DNA of 64,000 bases from Microbacterium sp. Root166 (GCF_001427145.1 NZ_LMGL01000001.1:248823-312822), one strand, 5' to 3'. Positions 33,145 through 42,559 are shown, counted from the stretch's first letter. Translations and numbers: made by a program. The notes: generated by a model not told the origin, from the sequence alone.

Positions 33145-34071
33145 TCAGCCTGCGGCCCGCCCCCGCGCGAGGCGTTCGCGGGCGTCTCGAGCGGCCTGCC
33201 GCTCGATCTTCTGGGCGTCGCGGAGGGCCTTCTCGGCTTCGCGCACGGCCTTGCGCGCCTCGCGGAACTTCTTGTCGGCGGCGATGTCGGCGTCCTCGGC
33301 CGCCTGCCACGGCGCGGCCGGTTCGGGCCGCCCTTCGGCGACCGCCGCCATGTAGGTCGCCACGCCGTCGAGCCCCCGCGCGATGCCGAACGAGAACGGG
33401 TCGGACGTGTCGAGGAATACGCCGGCATCGATCGCCGCGCGAAGCTCGGGGTACTCGTCGGCGGTAATGAGCTGGCGATAGAGGCCGTCCTCGCGCTTCG
33501 CGATGTCGAGGTCGTTCTCGCCCGTGGCCCGCTCCGTGCGCGCGTACCCGGCGAGCACGATCCCGGTCCAGCGCGCGTGCCCGGTCACCAGCAGCACGAC
33601 GGCGAGCCGGTCGTTGTGCGAGAGCGGGGTGCCGGCGAGCGCGGTGAGTCCGGCATCCATCCACGCGGCGCTGTTGGGGGTCGCCGGCGATCCGCTGATC
33701 GGTACGTCGAGCACCCACGGGTGCCGCAGGTACTGCTGCACCTGTGCGTGATACAGCTTCTCGAGTCGCTCGCGCCAGTTCCCCTCGCGCAGGTCGGCCG
33801 GCGGAACACCGGTCGCCTCCTCCTGCATCAGCAGGATCAGGTCGTCCTTGGCGGTGACGTAGCGGTACAGCGACATCGGGGTGAAGCCCAGCTGCGCCGC
33901 GACCGCGGCCATCGACACGGCGCTCAGACCGTCGGCGTCGGCGATCTCGACCGCCGCCTCGACGATGCGCTCGACGCTCATCTCGCGTTTGGGCCCGCGC
34001 TGCGGGTTGGCGGCGACGCCCCAGGCGAGGGCGACGCCTCGCGGGAGCTCGATCTCGGCGTCATCCGTCAT
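33145..34071 (-). CDS. TetR-family regulator with charged helical tail
   Basis: A 308-residue TetR-type regulator with a TetR_C-like ligand domain. The helix-turn-helix is at about residues 31-77 (MSVERIVEAAVEIADADGLS, then LGFTPMSLYRYVTAKDDL). After residue 255 comes a 50-residue Lys/Arg/Glu/Ala-rich helix (KKFREARKAVREAEKALRD), an unusual coiled-coil-like extension. It is divergent from a DrrAB-type exporter and likely represses it. TAGACT (34078-34083 on the complement) six bases before the ATG makes the start firm. Confidence 0.87.
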   Translation of the reverse strand: MTDDAEIELPRGVALAWGVAANPQRGPKREMSVERIVEAAVEIADADGLSAVSMAAVAAQLGFTPMSLYRYVTAKDDLILLMQEEATGVPPADLREGNWRERLEKLYHAQVQQYLRHPWVLDVPISGSPATPNSAAWMDAGLTALAGTPLSHNDRLAVVLLVTGHARWTGIVLAGYARTERATGENDLDIAKREDGLYRQLITADEYPELRAAIDAGVFLDTSDPFSFGIARGLDGVATYMAAVAEGRPEPAAPWQAAEDADIAADKKFREARKAVREAEKALRDAQKIERQAARDARERLARGRAAG

Positions 34072-34096
34072 GCCGTCAGTCTAGGACTGTATATGA

Positions 34097-34126
34097 GGTA
34101 AACAGTGTGTTACCGTCATAAACAGT
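34097..34126. promoter_or_regulatory. Probable TetR operator before the ABC exporter
   Basis: GGTAA-N8-TTACC (34097-34114) is a perfect palindrome of half-sites, and TAAACAGT occurs twice, 20 bases apart (34099-34106 and 34119-34126). It lies in the 105-base divergent region between tetR and the ABC genes, which is AT-rich compared with its surroundings. Confidence 0.55.
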
Positions 34127-34176
34127 TTCACCCATACACACACGTTTCGTAAATACACAGAAGACGGGATGCCGCC

Positions 34177-35088
34177 ATGTCACCAGCAACTCCACAGCCC
34201 GCCATCGACGTGCGGGGAGTGCGCAAGTCCTTCGGCCAGCAGATCGTGCTGGACGGGCTTGACCTGACCGTTCAGCGGGGCGAGGTCTTCGCGCTGCTCG
34301 GACCCAACGGCGCGGGCAAGACCACCACCATCAACGTGCTGACCACCCTCGCCCGCCCGGACGCGGGCACCGCCACGGTGGCCGGCATCGACGTCGTGCG
34401 CGACCCCGCGGGCGTGAAGCAGCGCATCAGCCTCACCGGGCAGTCGGCCGCCGTGGACGACGTGCTCACCGGCGCCGAGAACGTCGTCATGCTCGGACGA
34501 CTCTCGGGCCTATCCGCCCGCGGCGCCAAGCGCCGGGCAGTGGAGCTCCTCGAACGCTTCGATCTGGCGGATGCCGCGACCAAGCGCGTCGGCGCCTACT
34601 CCGGTGGCATGCGGCGGCGGCTCGACCTGGCGCTCAGCTTCGTGGTGACGCCCGAGGTGCTCTTCCTCGACGAGCCGACCACCGGCCTCGACACCCGCAG
34701 CCGGCGCGAGCTGTGGGACGTGATCCGCTCCCTCGCCGCTGCCGGCACCACGGTCTTCCTGACCACGCAGTACCTCGAGGAGGCAGACCAGCTGGCCGAC
34801 CGCATCGCCGTCCTCGACGGCGGCCGCGTCGTCGCCACCGGAACCGCCGCGCAACTGAAGTCCCGCGTCGGCGGCGACACCGTCGAGCTGCACGACGCTC
34901 ACGGCGACCTGCTCCGCGAGGTGCCCACCGACGGCACCGTATCGGATCTCCGCCGCGCGCTGGACGTGCTCGACGAGTCTGGAGCCGAGGGCATGGTGAG
35001 CCTGCGCCGCCCCAGCCTCGACGACGTGTTCCTCGCCCTCACCTCGCCCGCCACCCGCTCCGCGGCATCCCTGAAGGAGACAGCATGA
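34177..35088 (+). CDS. DrrA-type ABC exporter ATPase
   Basis: A 303-residue ATP-binding subunit of a drug-exporter-like ABC-2 transporter. Walker A GPNGAGKTT at residues 42-50, signature YSGGMRRRLD, Walker B VLFLDEPTTGLD, and the H-loop TTQYLEEAD are all intact. The C-terminal 80 residues match the DrrA accessory domain. It overlaps the permease gene (ATGA). Substrate unknown; the divergent TetR suggests induction by a toxic compound. Confidence 0.9.
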   Translation: MSPATPQPAIDVRGVRKSFGQQIVLDGLDLTVQRGEVFALLGPNGAGKTTTINVLTTLARPDAGTATVAGIDVVRDPAGVKQRISLTGQSAAVDDVLTGAENVVMLGRLSGLSARGAKRRAVELLERFDLADAATKRVGAYSGGMRRRLDLALSFVVTPEVLFLDEPTTGLDTRSRRELWDVIRSLAAAGTTVFLTTQYLEEADQLADRIAVLDGGRVVATGTAAQLKSRVGGDTVELHDAHGDLLREVPTDGTVSDLRRALDVLDESGAEGMVSLRRPSLDDVFLALTSPATRSAASLKETA

Positions 35089-35891
35089 CCGCCCTGACCC
35101 TGTCCACCGACGCACCGTCGCTGCGCCCGCGCATCTCGGGCCTCCTCGCCGAACGGGTGTTCGTCGAGCGCAGCCTCCGCCACTCGCTGCGCGACGGCGA
35201 GTCCCTGCTGATGGCGATCATGCTCCCCGTGATCCTCATGCTGACGTTCACGTGGGTGTTCGGCGGCGCCATCGATCCCACCGGCAGCTACGTCGACTAC
35301 GTCGTGCCCGGCATCATCCTGCTGTGCGCGGGCTTCGGCGCCGCGAGCACCGCCGTCTACGTCGCCAGCGACATGAAGGCCGGCATCATCGACCGGTTCC
35401 GCACCATGCCGGTGCGGGCGAGCGCCGTTCTCACCGGGCACGTGATCGCCAGCCTGGCGCGCAACCTGGTCGCCACGGCGCTCGTGGTGTGCGTGGCCCT
35501 GCTGGTCGGCTTCCGGCCGACTGCGGATCTCGGCGGCTGGCTGGGTGCGCTCGGCATGATCGCGCTGTGGATCCTCGCGATCACGTACCTGTTCGCGGCC
35601 CTGGGCCTCGCGTCGAAGAGCCCCGAAGGCGCGAACGCCTACGGCTTCGTCATCCTGTTCCTGCCGTACCTGTCGAGCGCGTTCGTGCCCGTGGACACCA
35701 TGCCGAGCTGGCTGCAGTGGATCGCCGACAACCAGCCGGTCACGCCGATCATCGAGACGATCCGCTCCCTGCTCATGGGCACCCCGATGACCGGGCAGGC
35801 CTGGTGGGGCGTCGGCTGGTGCCTGGCGATCCTCGTGCTGTCGTTCGCGTGGGGGGCCTGGCTGTTCCGCCGCAAGGCCGGGCGCCGCTAG
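35085..35891 (+). CDS. DrrB-type ABC-2 exporter permease
   Basis: A 268-residue ABC-2 membrane subunit with six predicted helices, beginning with a cytoplasmic segment and LMAIMLPVILMLTFTWVFGG. The cytosolic loop DMKAGIIDRFRTMPV near residues 96-110 is the family's coupling signature. It pairs with the preceding ATPase through a four-base overlap. Confidence 0.9.
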   Translation: MTALTLSTDAPSLRPRISGLLAERVFVERSLRHSLRDGESLLMAIMLPVILMLTFTWVFGGAIDPTGSYVDYVVPGIILLCAGFGAASTAVYVASDMKAGIIDRFRTMPVRASAVLTGHVIASLARNLVATALVVCVALLVGFRPTADLGGWLGALGMIALWILAITYLFAALGLASKSPEGANAYGFVILFLPYLSSAFVPVDTMPSWLQWIADNQPVTPIIETIRSLLMGTPMTGQAWWGVGWCLAILVLSFAWGAWLFRRKAGRR

Positions 35892-35954
35892 GGGTCAGGC
35901 CTTGTCGCTACGCGGGCGGCCGGGCGAGCGACTCGGCCTCGGGCTCTGGTGGGA

Positions 35955-36359
35955 TCAACGGCCGGGGAGCTTCTTGAGGGCGCTCTCGATGGCGTGCTTC
36001 GCGGATGCCGCGGCGCGACCCACCACATCGGCGGCATGCGCGGCCGAGTCCGTCAGCCCCGACCCGGCGTACTGCGGGGCGTCGTCGTCGCCGAGGAACG
36101 GGACGAGCCAGTCGTCCACCTCGTCGAGCGGCTCGGCCGACAGGCTGTAGTACCGGTGCTGGCCCTCCTCGCGCACGGAGACCAGGTGCGCTTCGCGCAG
36201 CACCTTGAGGTGCTTGGACACCGTCGGCTGACTGGCACCGAGCTCGTGCACGATGTGCGACACGCTGGTGCCTCGTTCGCCGGCGGTGGCGCGATCGAGC
36301 AGGAGCCGCAGGATGTCGCGACGCGTGCCGTCCGCGATCACGTCGAAGATGTCCGCCAT
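35955..36359 (-). CDS. ArsR-family regulator
   Basis: A 134-residue winged-helix repressor: ADGTRRDILRLLLD, then ASQPTVSKHLKVLREAHLVSVREEG, a standard ArsR/SmtB HTH. No cysteine is present, so it is unlikely to be a metal sensor. The tail (residues 100-134) is an Ala-rich helix. TAATCT (36366-36371 on the complement) lies six bases before the ATG, so the mRNA is leaderless. It is divergent from the potassium-uptake genes. Confidence 0.85.
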   Translation of the reverse strand: MADIFDVIADGTRRDILRLLLDRATAGERGTSVSHIVHELGASQPTVSKHLKVLREAHLVSVREEGQHRYYSLSAEPLDEVDDWLVPFLGDDDAPQYAGSGLTDSAAHAADVVGRAAASAKHAIESALKKLPGR

Positions 36360-36426
36360 GTGCTCAGATTAGTCGGGAGCCCCGCGGAGTACCATGACGG
36401 GAGTCTCGCAGCGAAAGGGGCGACGG

Positions 36427-37866
36427 ATGGCGACTGACCCGGCCGGGTCGATCGTGCGCCGCGTGCCCTTGGCACTGAAGGCCGCATGGGACCGCTTGCG
36501 CAATCTGACGACGTCGTCGCCCGCGCGATTCGCGGTGCTCGTCTTCGTGATGCTGATCCTGCTGTTCACGGCATTGCTCTCGCTTCCGGCGGCCTCCACG
36601 AACGGCCGGCGCCTGCCTCTGGCGGACGCCGTCTTCACCGCCGTCTCGACGATCTGCGTCACCGGCCTCACCACCGTCGACATCGCGACGACCTTCTCAC
36701 CCTTCGGCAAAGTCGTCATCTTCCTCGGGGTCAACATCGGCGGAATGGGCGTGCTGACGCTCGCCTCGATCCTCGGTCTCGTCATCTCCAAGCGCCTGGG
36801 CCTGCGCGCCAAGCTCATCGCCGCGAGCGACTCCAACCCGCTCCGCACCCACGGCGGGCCCGTCAACGAGGGCCAGACCGTCCGCCTCGGCGAGGTCGGC
36901 ACGCTGCTGCGCACCGTCGCCCTGTCGACGCTCCTCATCGAGGCCGTCGTCGCCCTGGCGCTGTACCCGTCCCTCATCTTCGCCGGCATCAGCCCGCTCG
37001 AAGCCCTGTGGGAGGCGCCGTTCTATGCGGCCATGGCGTTCACCAACACCGGCTTCACCCCCAACCCGGGCGGGCTCGTGCCGTTCGCGGACGACTACTT
37101 CCTGCTGACGGTGCTCATGGCGGGCGTCTTCCTGGGCAGCATCGGCTTCCCGGTGATCTACGCCCTCTGGAAGCACGTCTGGCACTTCCGCAAATGGGGG
37201 CTGCACACGAAGCTCACCATCATCACGACGGTGCTCCTGTTCTTCGCGGGCGCCGCGGCGTTCCTGGCCCTCGAGTACAACAACCCGAAGACCTTCGGAT
37301 CGATGGACGCGTGGGACACGACCTTCCAGGCGTTCTTCCTGTCGGCCATGACCCGCTCCGGAGGCTTCGCCGTCGTCGACGTAGGCGAGCTGTACGGCTC
37401 GTCACTCATCGTCGGTTCCATGCTCATGTTCGTCGGCGGCGGATCGGCCTCGACCGCCGGCGGCATCAAGGTCACGACCCTGGCTGTGCTCGCCCTGGCG
37501 GTGTGGTCCGAGGCCAAGGGGCGCCAGTCCGTCGAGGCATTCGGCCGCCGCATCCCGAGCGATGTACAGCGCGTCGCGCTGTCCGTCGTGGCGTGGGGCG
37601 CGACCATCGTGGCACTGTCGACGATCACGATCGCCCAGATCAGCCAGGCGCCCGTCTCGGACGTGCTCTTCGACGTGATCTCGGGCTTCGCCACGGTCGG
37701 CCTGTCGACCGGGCTCACGGCGGAGCTCAGCGACCCGGGGGTCTATGTCATGGCCTTGACGATCTTCATGGGGCGCATTGGTACAGTGACACTCGCCGCG
37801 GCGGTGGCCGCGACATCCCGTTCGCAGCTCTACTCGCTGCCGGTGGAAAGGCCGATCGTTGGTTGA
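36427..37866 (+). CDS. TrkH/KtrB-type potassium channel subunit
   Basis: A 479-residue potassium uptake membrane protein with the four helix-pore-helix repeats of the family. The pore signatures CVTGLTTV, FTNTGFTPN, TRSGGFAVV and FATVGLSTG mark the selectivity filters. The ATG at 36427 is used because AAAGGGG lies six bases before it; an in-frame ATG at 36394 with GGAG is a real alternative. It overlaps the next gene by eight bases. Confidence 0.9.
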   Translation: MATDPAGSIVRRVPLALKAAWDRLRNLTTSSPARFAVLVFVMLILLFTALLSLPAASTNGRRLPLADAVFTAVSTICVTGLTTVDIATTFSPFGKVVIFLGVNIGGMGVLTLASILGLVISKRLGLRAKLIAASDSNPLRTHGGPVNEGQTVRLGEVGTLLRTVALSTLLIEAVVALALYPSLIFAGISPLEALWEAPFYAAMAFTNTGFTPNPGGLVPFADDYFLLTVLMAGVFLGSIGFPVIYALWKHVWHFRKWGLHTKLTIITTVLLFFAGAAAFLALEYNNPKTFGSMDAWDTTFQAFFLSAMTRSGGFAVVDVGELYGSSLIVGSMLMFVGGGSASTAGGIKVTTLAVLALAVWSEAKGRQSVEAFGRRIPSDVQRVALSVVAWGATIVALSTITIAQISQAPVSDVLFDVISGFATVGLSTGLTAELSDPGVYVMALTIFMGRIGTVTLAAAVAATSRSQLYSLPVERPIVG

Positions 37867-38530
37867 ACGGATCCGCAGCGACGCTCCCGTCCTGGTGATC
37901 GGACTCGGGCGCTTCGGCGCGGCCTGCGCGGGCGAGCTCGATCGCCTCGACCGCGAGGTGCTCGCCATCGACGACAACCTCGAGCTCGTGCAGAAGTGGT
38001 CCGAGCGCGTCACCCACACGGTGCAGGCGGACGCGAAGAACATCGACTCGCTCAAGCAGATCGGCGCGCAGGACTTCCAGGTCGCCGTGGTGGCGGTCGG
38101 CTCGTCGATCGAGGCATCCGTCCTGATCACCGCCAATCTGGTCGACCTGAAGGTCCCGCAGATCTGGGCGAAGGCGGTCTCGCAGTCGCACGGCAAGATC
38201 CTGGCCCGCGTGGGCGCCAATCACGTGATCTACCCCGAACGCGAGGCCGGCGAGCGCGTCGCGCACCTGGTGAGCGGCCGGATGCTCGACTTCATCCGCT
38301 TCGACGACGACTTCGTCCTCGCCAAGATGTACCCGCCGAAGTTCATCCGGGGCGTGGGCCTGAACGAGTCGGGCGTGCGCTCCAAGTACAACGTCACCGT
38401 CGTCGGGGTGAAGAGTCCCGGCAAGCCCTTCCGCTACGCCGAAGCAGCCACGGTCGTCACCAACCACGACCTCATCATCGTGTCGGGCACCAACTCCGAC
38501 ATCGAGCGGTTCGCGGCCCTCGACCGCTGA
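37859..38530 (+). CDS. KtrA/TrkA-type potassium channel regulator
   Basis: A 223-residue cytosolic RCK protein that gates the TrkH/KtrB subunit through nucleotide binding. The Rossmann motif GLGRFG is at residues 15-20 and a RCK_C domain fills the last 80 residues. Having one RCK pair only (E. coli TrkA has two), it is of the Ktr type. The TTG start inside the channel gene's end is supported by GGAAAGG seven bases upstream. Confidence 0.9.
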   Translation: MVERIRSDAPVLVIGLGRFGAACAGELDRLDREVLAIDDNLELVQKWSERVTHTVQADAKNIDSLKQIGAQDFQVAVVAVGSSIEASVLITANLVDLKVPQIWAKAVSQSHGKILARVGANHVIYPEREAGERVAHLVSGRMLDFIRFDDDFVLAKMYPPKFIRGVGLNESGVRSKYNVTVVGVKSPGKPFRYAEAATVVTNHDLIIVSGTNSDIERFAALDR

Positions 38531-38596
38531 TTCGGTCGGGTCCGCTGCGTGGCGGGGTGCCCGACCGCTCCGCTGAGCAGTCGGGGTGAGTCGCCG

Positions 38597-39439
38597 TCAG
38601 GCGCCGGCGGCGAGCTCCTTCGCCCGGGCGAGCGCGGCGTCTGCGGCGCGTGAGAAGACGTCGTCGAGACGCGCCTCCTGCAGCACCGCGATGGCCCGCT
38701 CGGTGGTGCCCTTGGGGCTGGTCACGCGCCGCCGCAGCTCTGCGGGGTCTTCTCCGGACGCCGCGAGCAACGCCGCCGCACCGATGAAGGTCTGCTCCGC
38801 CATCAGCCGCGCCTCGGCCTCGGCGAAGCCCTGCGCGCGAGCGGCCTTGGTGAACTCTTCGACCACGAGGAAGAAGTACGCGGGACCCGACCCCGAGATC
38901 GTCGACAGCGGGTCGATCTGCGCCTCCGGCACCTCCACGACGGTCCCGACGGTCTCGAACAGCCTCCGCACCACCGCTGTCTGCACGGGGTGGGCGTGAG
39001 TGCCTGCGGCGAGCCCGGTCACGCCCTTGCCGACGAGCGACGGGGTGTTCGGCATGGAGCGGAGCACCGCGACGTCGTCACTGAGGATTCCCTCGAACGT
39101 CGCGATCGTCACCCCTGCGGCGACGCTCACCACGATCGTGCCGGGACGCAGCACCGGAGCGATCTCCCGCAGCAGGTCGGGGACCATGGCCGGCTTGACA
39201 CCGATCAGCACGACGTCGGCGGAGGCCGCGGCATCCCGATTCCCGTCCGGCTGGTCCTCCAAGGCGACGCTCGTCACGCCACTCAGGTCCGCGAGCTCGG
39301 CGGCCTTCGCCGCGGTGCGGTTGGTCACCGTCACACCGCCGGCCGCGAGACCCGACTCCACGAGCCCCTGCAGGATGGCACCGCCCATCGAGCCGGCGCC
39401 GAGGATCGCGATGGGGGGCAGCGGGGCGGAATCGGTCAT
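38597..39439 (-). CDS. proC: Pyrroline-5-carboxylate reductase
   Basis: A 280-residue NAD(P)H-dependent reductase that makes proline from pyrroline-5-carboxylate. Rossmann motif LGAGSMGG at residues 13-20, the RSMPNTP loop near 131-137, and the C-terminal signature region SGSGPAYFF and SPKGTTERA are intact. TAGGAT (39446-39451 on the complement) six bases before the ATG supports the start. The tandem repeats lie just upstream. Confidence 0.94.
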   Translation of the reverse strand: MTDSAPLPPIAILGAGSMGGAILQGLVESGLAAGGVTVTNRTAAKAAELADLSGVTSVALEDQPDGNRDAAASADVVLIGVKPAMVPDLLREIAPVLRPGTIVVSVAAGVTIATFEGILSDDVAVLRSMPNTPSLVGKGVTGLAAGTHAHPVQTAVVRRLFETVGTVVEVPEAQIDPLSTISGSGPAYFFLVVEEFTKAARAQGFAEAEARLMAEQTFIGAAALLAASGEDPAELRRRVTSPKGTTERAIAVLQEARLDDVFSRAADAALARAKELAAGA

Positions 39440-39460
39440 GGCGCAATCCTACGAGGGCGC

Positions 39461-39567
39461 GCGTCAGCAAGCCGGGGGTCTGGGGCGGAGCCCCAGCAGG
39501 ACCGCGCGTCAGCAAGCCGGGGGTCTGGGGCGGAGCCCCAGCAGGACCACGCGTCAGCAAGCCGGGG
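39461..39567. repeat. 45-bp tandem repeat, 2.4 copies
   Basis: Units at 39461-39505 and 39506-39550 differ at one base, followed by 17 bases of a third. Each full unit contains a perfect hairpin, CTGGGGC-GGA-GCCCCAG (39480-39496 and 39525-39541). The array sits between the divergent proC and alpha/beta-hydrolase genes, just upstream of the proC promoter. It is not a CRISPR: the repeat is contiguous with no variable spacers. Confidence 0.85.
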
Positions 39568-39655
39568 CGGTTCCGTTCACTCCGGCGTCGCCCGCGGCTA
39601 TAGTCGGGATCACCGGGGCGAGGACGTCTCGCAGGCGGACTAGGGGAGGTCTGGC

Positions 39656-40768
39656 ATGTCTCTCTTCGACGGCATCACGGCGCGAGTCATCGAGACGTCC
39701 CGCCTGAGCGTCAACATCCTCGAGCGCGTCGGCGATGACCCGGCGACACCGCACGACCGCACGGTGATCCTCGTCCATGGAAACGTGTCGTCGTCCCTGT
39801 TCTGGCAGCACCTCATGCAGGACCTGCCCACCGATCTGCGCGTCATCGCGATCGACCTGCGCGGCTACGGCGGCACCGAGCATGCCCCCATCGACGCGAC
39901 GCGCGGCCTGCGCGACTTCAGCGACGATGTCCACGCCACGCTGGAAGCCCTCGGCATCTCGCGCGCCCATCTCGTGGGGTGGTCGATGGGCGGCGGCGTC
40001 GTCATGCAGTACGCGATCGACCACGGCGCGCTCAGCCTGACGCTCGAATCCCCGCTCTCCCCCTACGGGGTCGGGCCCACCCGGCGGGACGGGTCGCGCC
40101 TGACCGACGACGACGCCGGGTGCGGCGGCGGAGGCGCGAACCCCGACTTCGTCCGGCGGCTCATCGATCACGATGCCTCGGACGAGGCTCCCACGTCGCC
40201 CCGCAACGTGTTCCGGGCGAGCTACGTCGCCCCCGGCTTCACGACCGAGGACGAGGACGTCTGGGTCGCCTCGATGCTCTCGACCTCGACGGCGACCGGC
40301 AACTACCCCGGCGACAGCGCGCCGAGCGAGAGCTGGCCGGGCTTCGCCCCGGGAACGATCGGTGTGCTCAACGCGATGGCTCCGAAGCACTGCGACCTGT
40401 CGGGCATCGTCGACATCGCCGACAAGCCACCCGTGCTGTGGGTGCACGGTGCGCTCGACCCGATCATCTCCGACGCCTCGCTCTATGACTTCAACAACCT
40501 CGGCAAGCTCGGCATCGTGCCCGGGTGGCCCGGCGATGAGGCCGCCCCGCCGCAGCCCATGGTCACGCAGATGCGCGACGTGCTGGCCCGCTACTCCGCC
40601 GCCGGGGGCGACGTGACCGAGCGCGGCCTCGACGATGTCGGTCACACCCCGCACCTCGAGCGTCCGGCCGAGTTCCGCCATGCCCTGCTGACCGTGATCG
40701 GGTACGTCGGCCGTCCCGCTGATCCCGCTCCGACGACCGAGGCCATCTTCTTGAGATCCGAGAACTGA
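39656..40768 (+). CDS. Alpha/beta-hydrolase
   Basis: A 370-residue alpha/beta-hydrolase-fold enzyme. The oxyanion motif HGNVSSS lies at residues 40-46, the nucleophile elbow GWSMGGG near 107-113, and the late His in DVGHTPHLE near 325-333. A longer-than-usual cap with a Gly/Cys-rich stretch (DDDAGCGGGG) sits about residue 150. Substrate unknown. It has a clear TATAGT (39599-39604) and a GGGGAGG ribosome-binding site. Confidence 0.85.
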   Translation: MSLFDGITARVIETSRLSVNILERVGDDPATPHDRTVILVHGNVSSSLFWQHLMQDLPTDLRVIAIDLRGYGGTEHAPIDATRGLRDFSDDVHATLEALGISRAHLVGWSMGGGVVMQYAIDHGALSLTLESPLSPYGVGPTRRDGSRLTDDDAGCGGGGANPDFVRRLIDHDASDEAPTSPRNVFRASYVAPGFTTEDEDVWVASMLSTSTATGNYPGDSAPSESWPGFAPGTIGVLNAMAPKHCDLSGIVDIADKPPVLWVHGALDPIISDASLYDFNNLGKLGIVPGWPGDEAAPPQPMVTQMRDVLARYSAAGGDVTERGLDDVGHTPHLERPAEFRHALLTVIGYVGRPADPAPTTEAIFLRSEN

Positions 40769-40818
40769 CACCTCGTCAACCCGGATGCCGCAGCCCGCGC
40801 CATCCGTAGACTCATGGC

Positions 40819-41790
40819 ATGAGTGCTTCCGGCGGCGGCAAGGCGATCATCGCGGCGTTCCTGGCGAACATGGGCATCGCGGTGGCGAAGTTCATCGCCT
40901 GGGGCCTTTCGGGCTCGGCATCGATGCTTGCGGAGGCGATCCACTCCGTCGCCGACTCGTGCAACCAGCTGCTGCTCCTGCTGGGCGGGCGGCGCGCGAA
41001 GCGCGCGGCCGACCGCGAGCACCCGTTCGGCTACGGACGCGAGCGGTACGTCTACGCCTTCGTCGTCTCGATCATCCTGTTCTCCGTCGGTGGGCTCTTC
41101 GCCATCTACGAGGGCGTCGACAAGCTGCGGCACCCGCACGCGCTCGACGAGAAGTGGTGGTGGCTCCCGATCGTGGTGCTCGTCGTCGCGATCGTCCTCG
41201 AGTCCTTCTCGCTGCGCACCGCGGTCACCGAGAGCAATCACGTGCGCGCCAAGGGCCAGTCGTGGGTGTCCTTCGTGCGTCACGCCAAGGCCCCCGAGCT
41301 TCCCGTCGTGCTGCTGGAGGACATCGGGGCGCTCATCGGCCTCGTCTTCGCCCTCTTCGGCGTCGGACTCACCGTGATCACCGGCAACACGGTCTTCGAT
41401 GCCATCGGCACCTTGATGATCGGCACGCTCCTCGTCCTCATCGCGATCGTGCTCGGCTTCGAGACCAAGAGCCTGCTGGTCGGCGAGGGTGCGACCGAGG
41501 ACGACCACGCGCGGATCGTCGACGCGATCACGACCGGCCCCGAGGTCGACAAGCTCATCCACATCAAGACGCTCTACCTCGGACCCGACGAGCTGCTCGT
41601 CGCGGCGAAGATCGGGTACACCTCCGACAAGTCGCTCGCGGCGGTCGCCGCCGATATCGACCGGATCGAGACCCGCGTGCGTGCGGCGGTGCCCACCGCC
41701 CGGGTCATCTACCTCGAGCCCGACATCTACCGCCCGAGCGCCGATCCGGCACCGGCCACCGAGGAATTCGTCATCCGCTCGACGGACTGA
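40819..41790 (+). CDS. Cation diffusion facilitator transporter
   Basis: A 323-residue CDF-family metal/proton antiporter with about six helices. The helix-2 metal site reads AEAIHSVAD (about residues 38-46) and helix 5 has LLEDIG; the cytosolic C-terminal ferredoxin-like domain follows. The metal (Zn, Fe, Mn or Co) cannot be told. TAGACT (40807-40812) lies six bases before the ATG, a leaderless start. Confidence 0.88.
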   Translation: MSASGGGKAIIAAFLANMGIAVAKFIAWGLSGSASMLAEAIHSVADSCNQLLLLLGGRRAKRAADREHPFGYGRERYVYAFVVSIILFSVGGLFAIYEGVDKLRHPHALDEKWWWLPIVVLVVAIVLESFSLRTAVTESNHVRAKGQSWVSFVRHAKAPELPVVLLEDIGALIGLVFALFGVGLTVITGNTVFDAIGTLMIGTLLVLIAIVLGFETKSLLVGEGATEDDHARIVDAITTGPEVDKLIHIKTLYLGPDELLVAAKIGYTSDKSLAAVAADIDRIETRVRAAVPTARVIYLEPDIYRPSADPAPATEEFVIRSTD

Positions 41791-41802
41791 CTCCTTGCGC
41801 CC

Positions 41803-42522
41803 TCAGGTCCGCGCCGGCGGCAGCCGGTAGGACGGCAGGCCCCGGCGGCGGATGAGCCACTCTGCGAAGACGAGGTTGGGCAGCCAGGCGACGAACGGCA
41901 CGGCAGCGTAGGCGTTGTCGAAGTCCGGCGTCTGGCCGACCAGCAGTGGGGCGAAGATCATCAGCGGCAGCCAGATCCGCAGCGTCACCGCCGAGTACGT
42001 CAGGGCATAGTTGCGGATCATCCACGCCTGGTGGCTCGCGACATCGCGCCGCCGGATCGCACGGTACGCCCGCCACCCCGTGACGAGCCACAGCACCGCG
42101 AGCGTGCTGAATCCGAAGAAGCCGACGAAGCCGGCGGTGCTCGTCGGAGCGATCACCAGGCCGCCGAGGCTGCCGACGGCGACGCCGAGCAGATAGATGC
42201 GTCCGATCCAGCGATGCACGCGCGGAGCACGGGTCCGCAGGCCGCGCCAGAACTGCAGGGCGCCAAGCGCGAGAGCCGTCGCGCCACCGGCGATGTGCAG
42301 ATAGAGCGCCGCCAGCACGAACGCCGGCTTGCCGACGTAGTCCGCGGCAAGGCCGGGGGCCTCGGAGAGAGCCTCGAGCGACGCCGTGAAGTACGGCACG
42401 GCGGCATAGGCGACGATGGCCAGCGCGGTGAGCAGGACGAACGTCCAGCCGATGCGCGGTGCGACGCGGCCGGTGGGCGTGGTCACCGGGGCGGTGCGGA
42501 CGGGTTCGATGAGGCGAGTCAC
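41803..42522 (-). CDS. DUF2306 membrane protein
   Basis: A 239-residue membrane protein of six or so helices of the DUF2306 type; conserved HIAGGATALALGALQFWRGL and RVHRWIGRIYLLGV (about residues 75-105) are the family core. The GTG at 42522 is preferred, since TACCGT stands seven bases upstream; a GTG three codons earlier (42531) is possible. Function unknown; histidines and the four-helix core hint at a haem- or quinone-binding protein but this is inference. Confidence 0.72.
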   Translation of the reverse strand: MTRLIEPVRTAPVTTPTGRVAPRIGWTFVLLTALAIVAYAAVPYFTASLEALSEAPGLAADYVGKPAFVLAALYLHIAGGATALALGALQFWRGLRTRAPRVHRWIGRIYLLGVAVGSLGGLVIAPTSTAGFVGFFGFSTLAVLWLVTGWRAYRAIRRRDVASHQAWMIRNYALTYSAVTLRIWLPLMIFAPLLVGQTPDFDNAYAAVPFVAWLPNLVFAEWLIRRRGLPSYRLPPART

Positions 42523-42559
42523 GCCTGTCACGGTAGGGCTGGCCCGGACACCGCGGGCA

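Noticed and set aside
39461..39567. Short CRISPR-like array.
   Set aside because: The repeat unit is continuous with no variable spacer, only 2.4 copies, and no cas gene is present.
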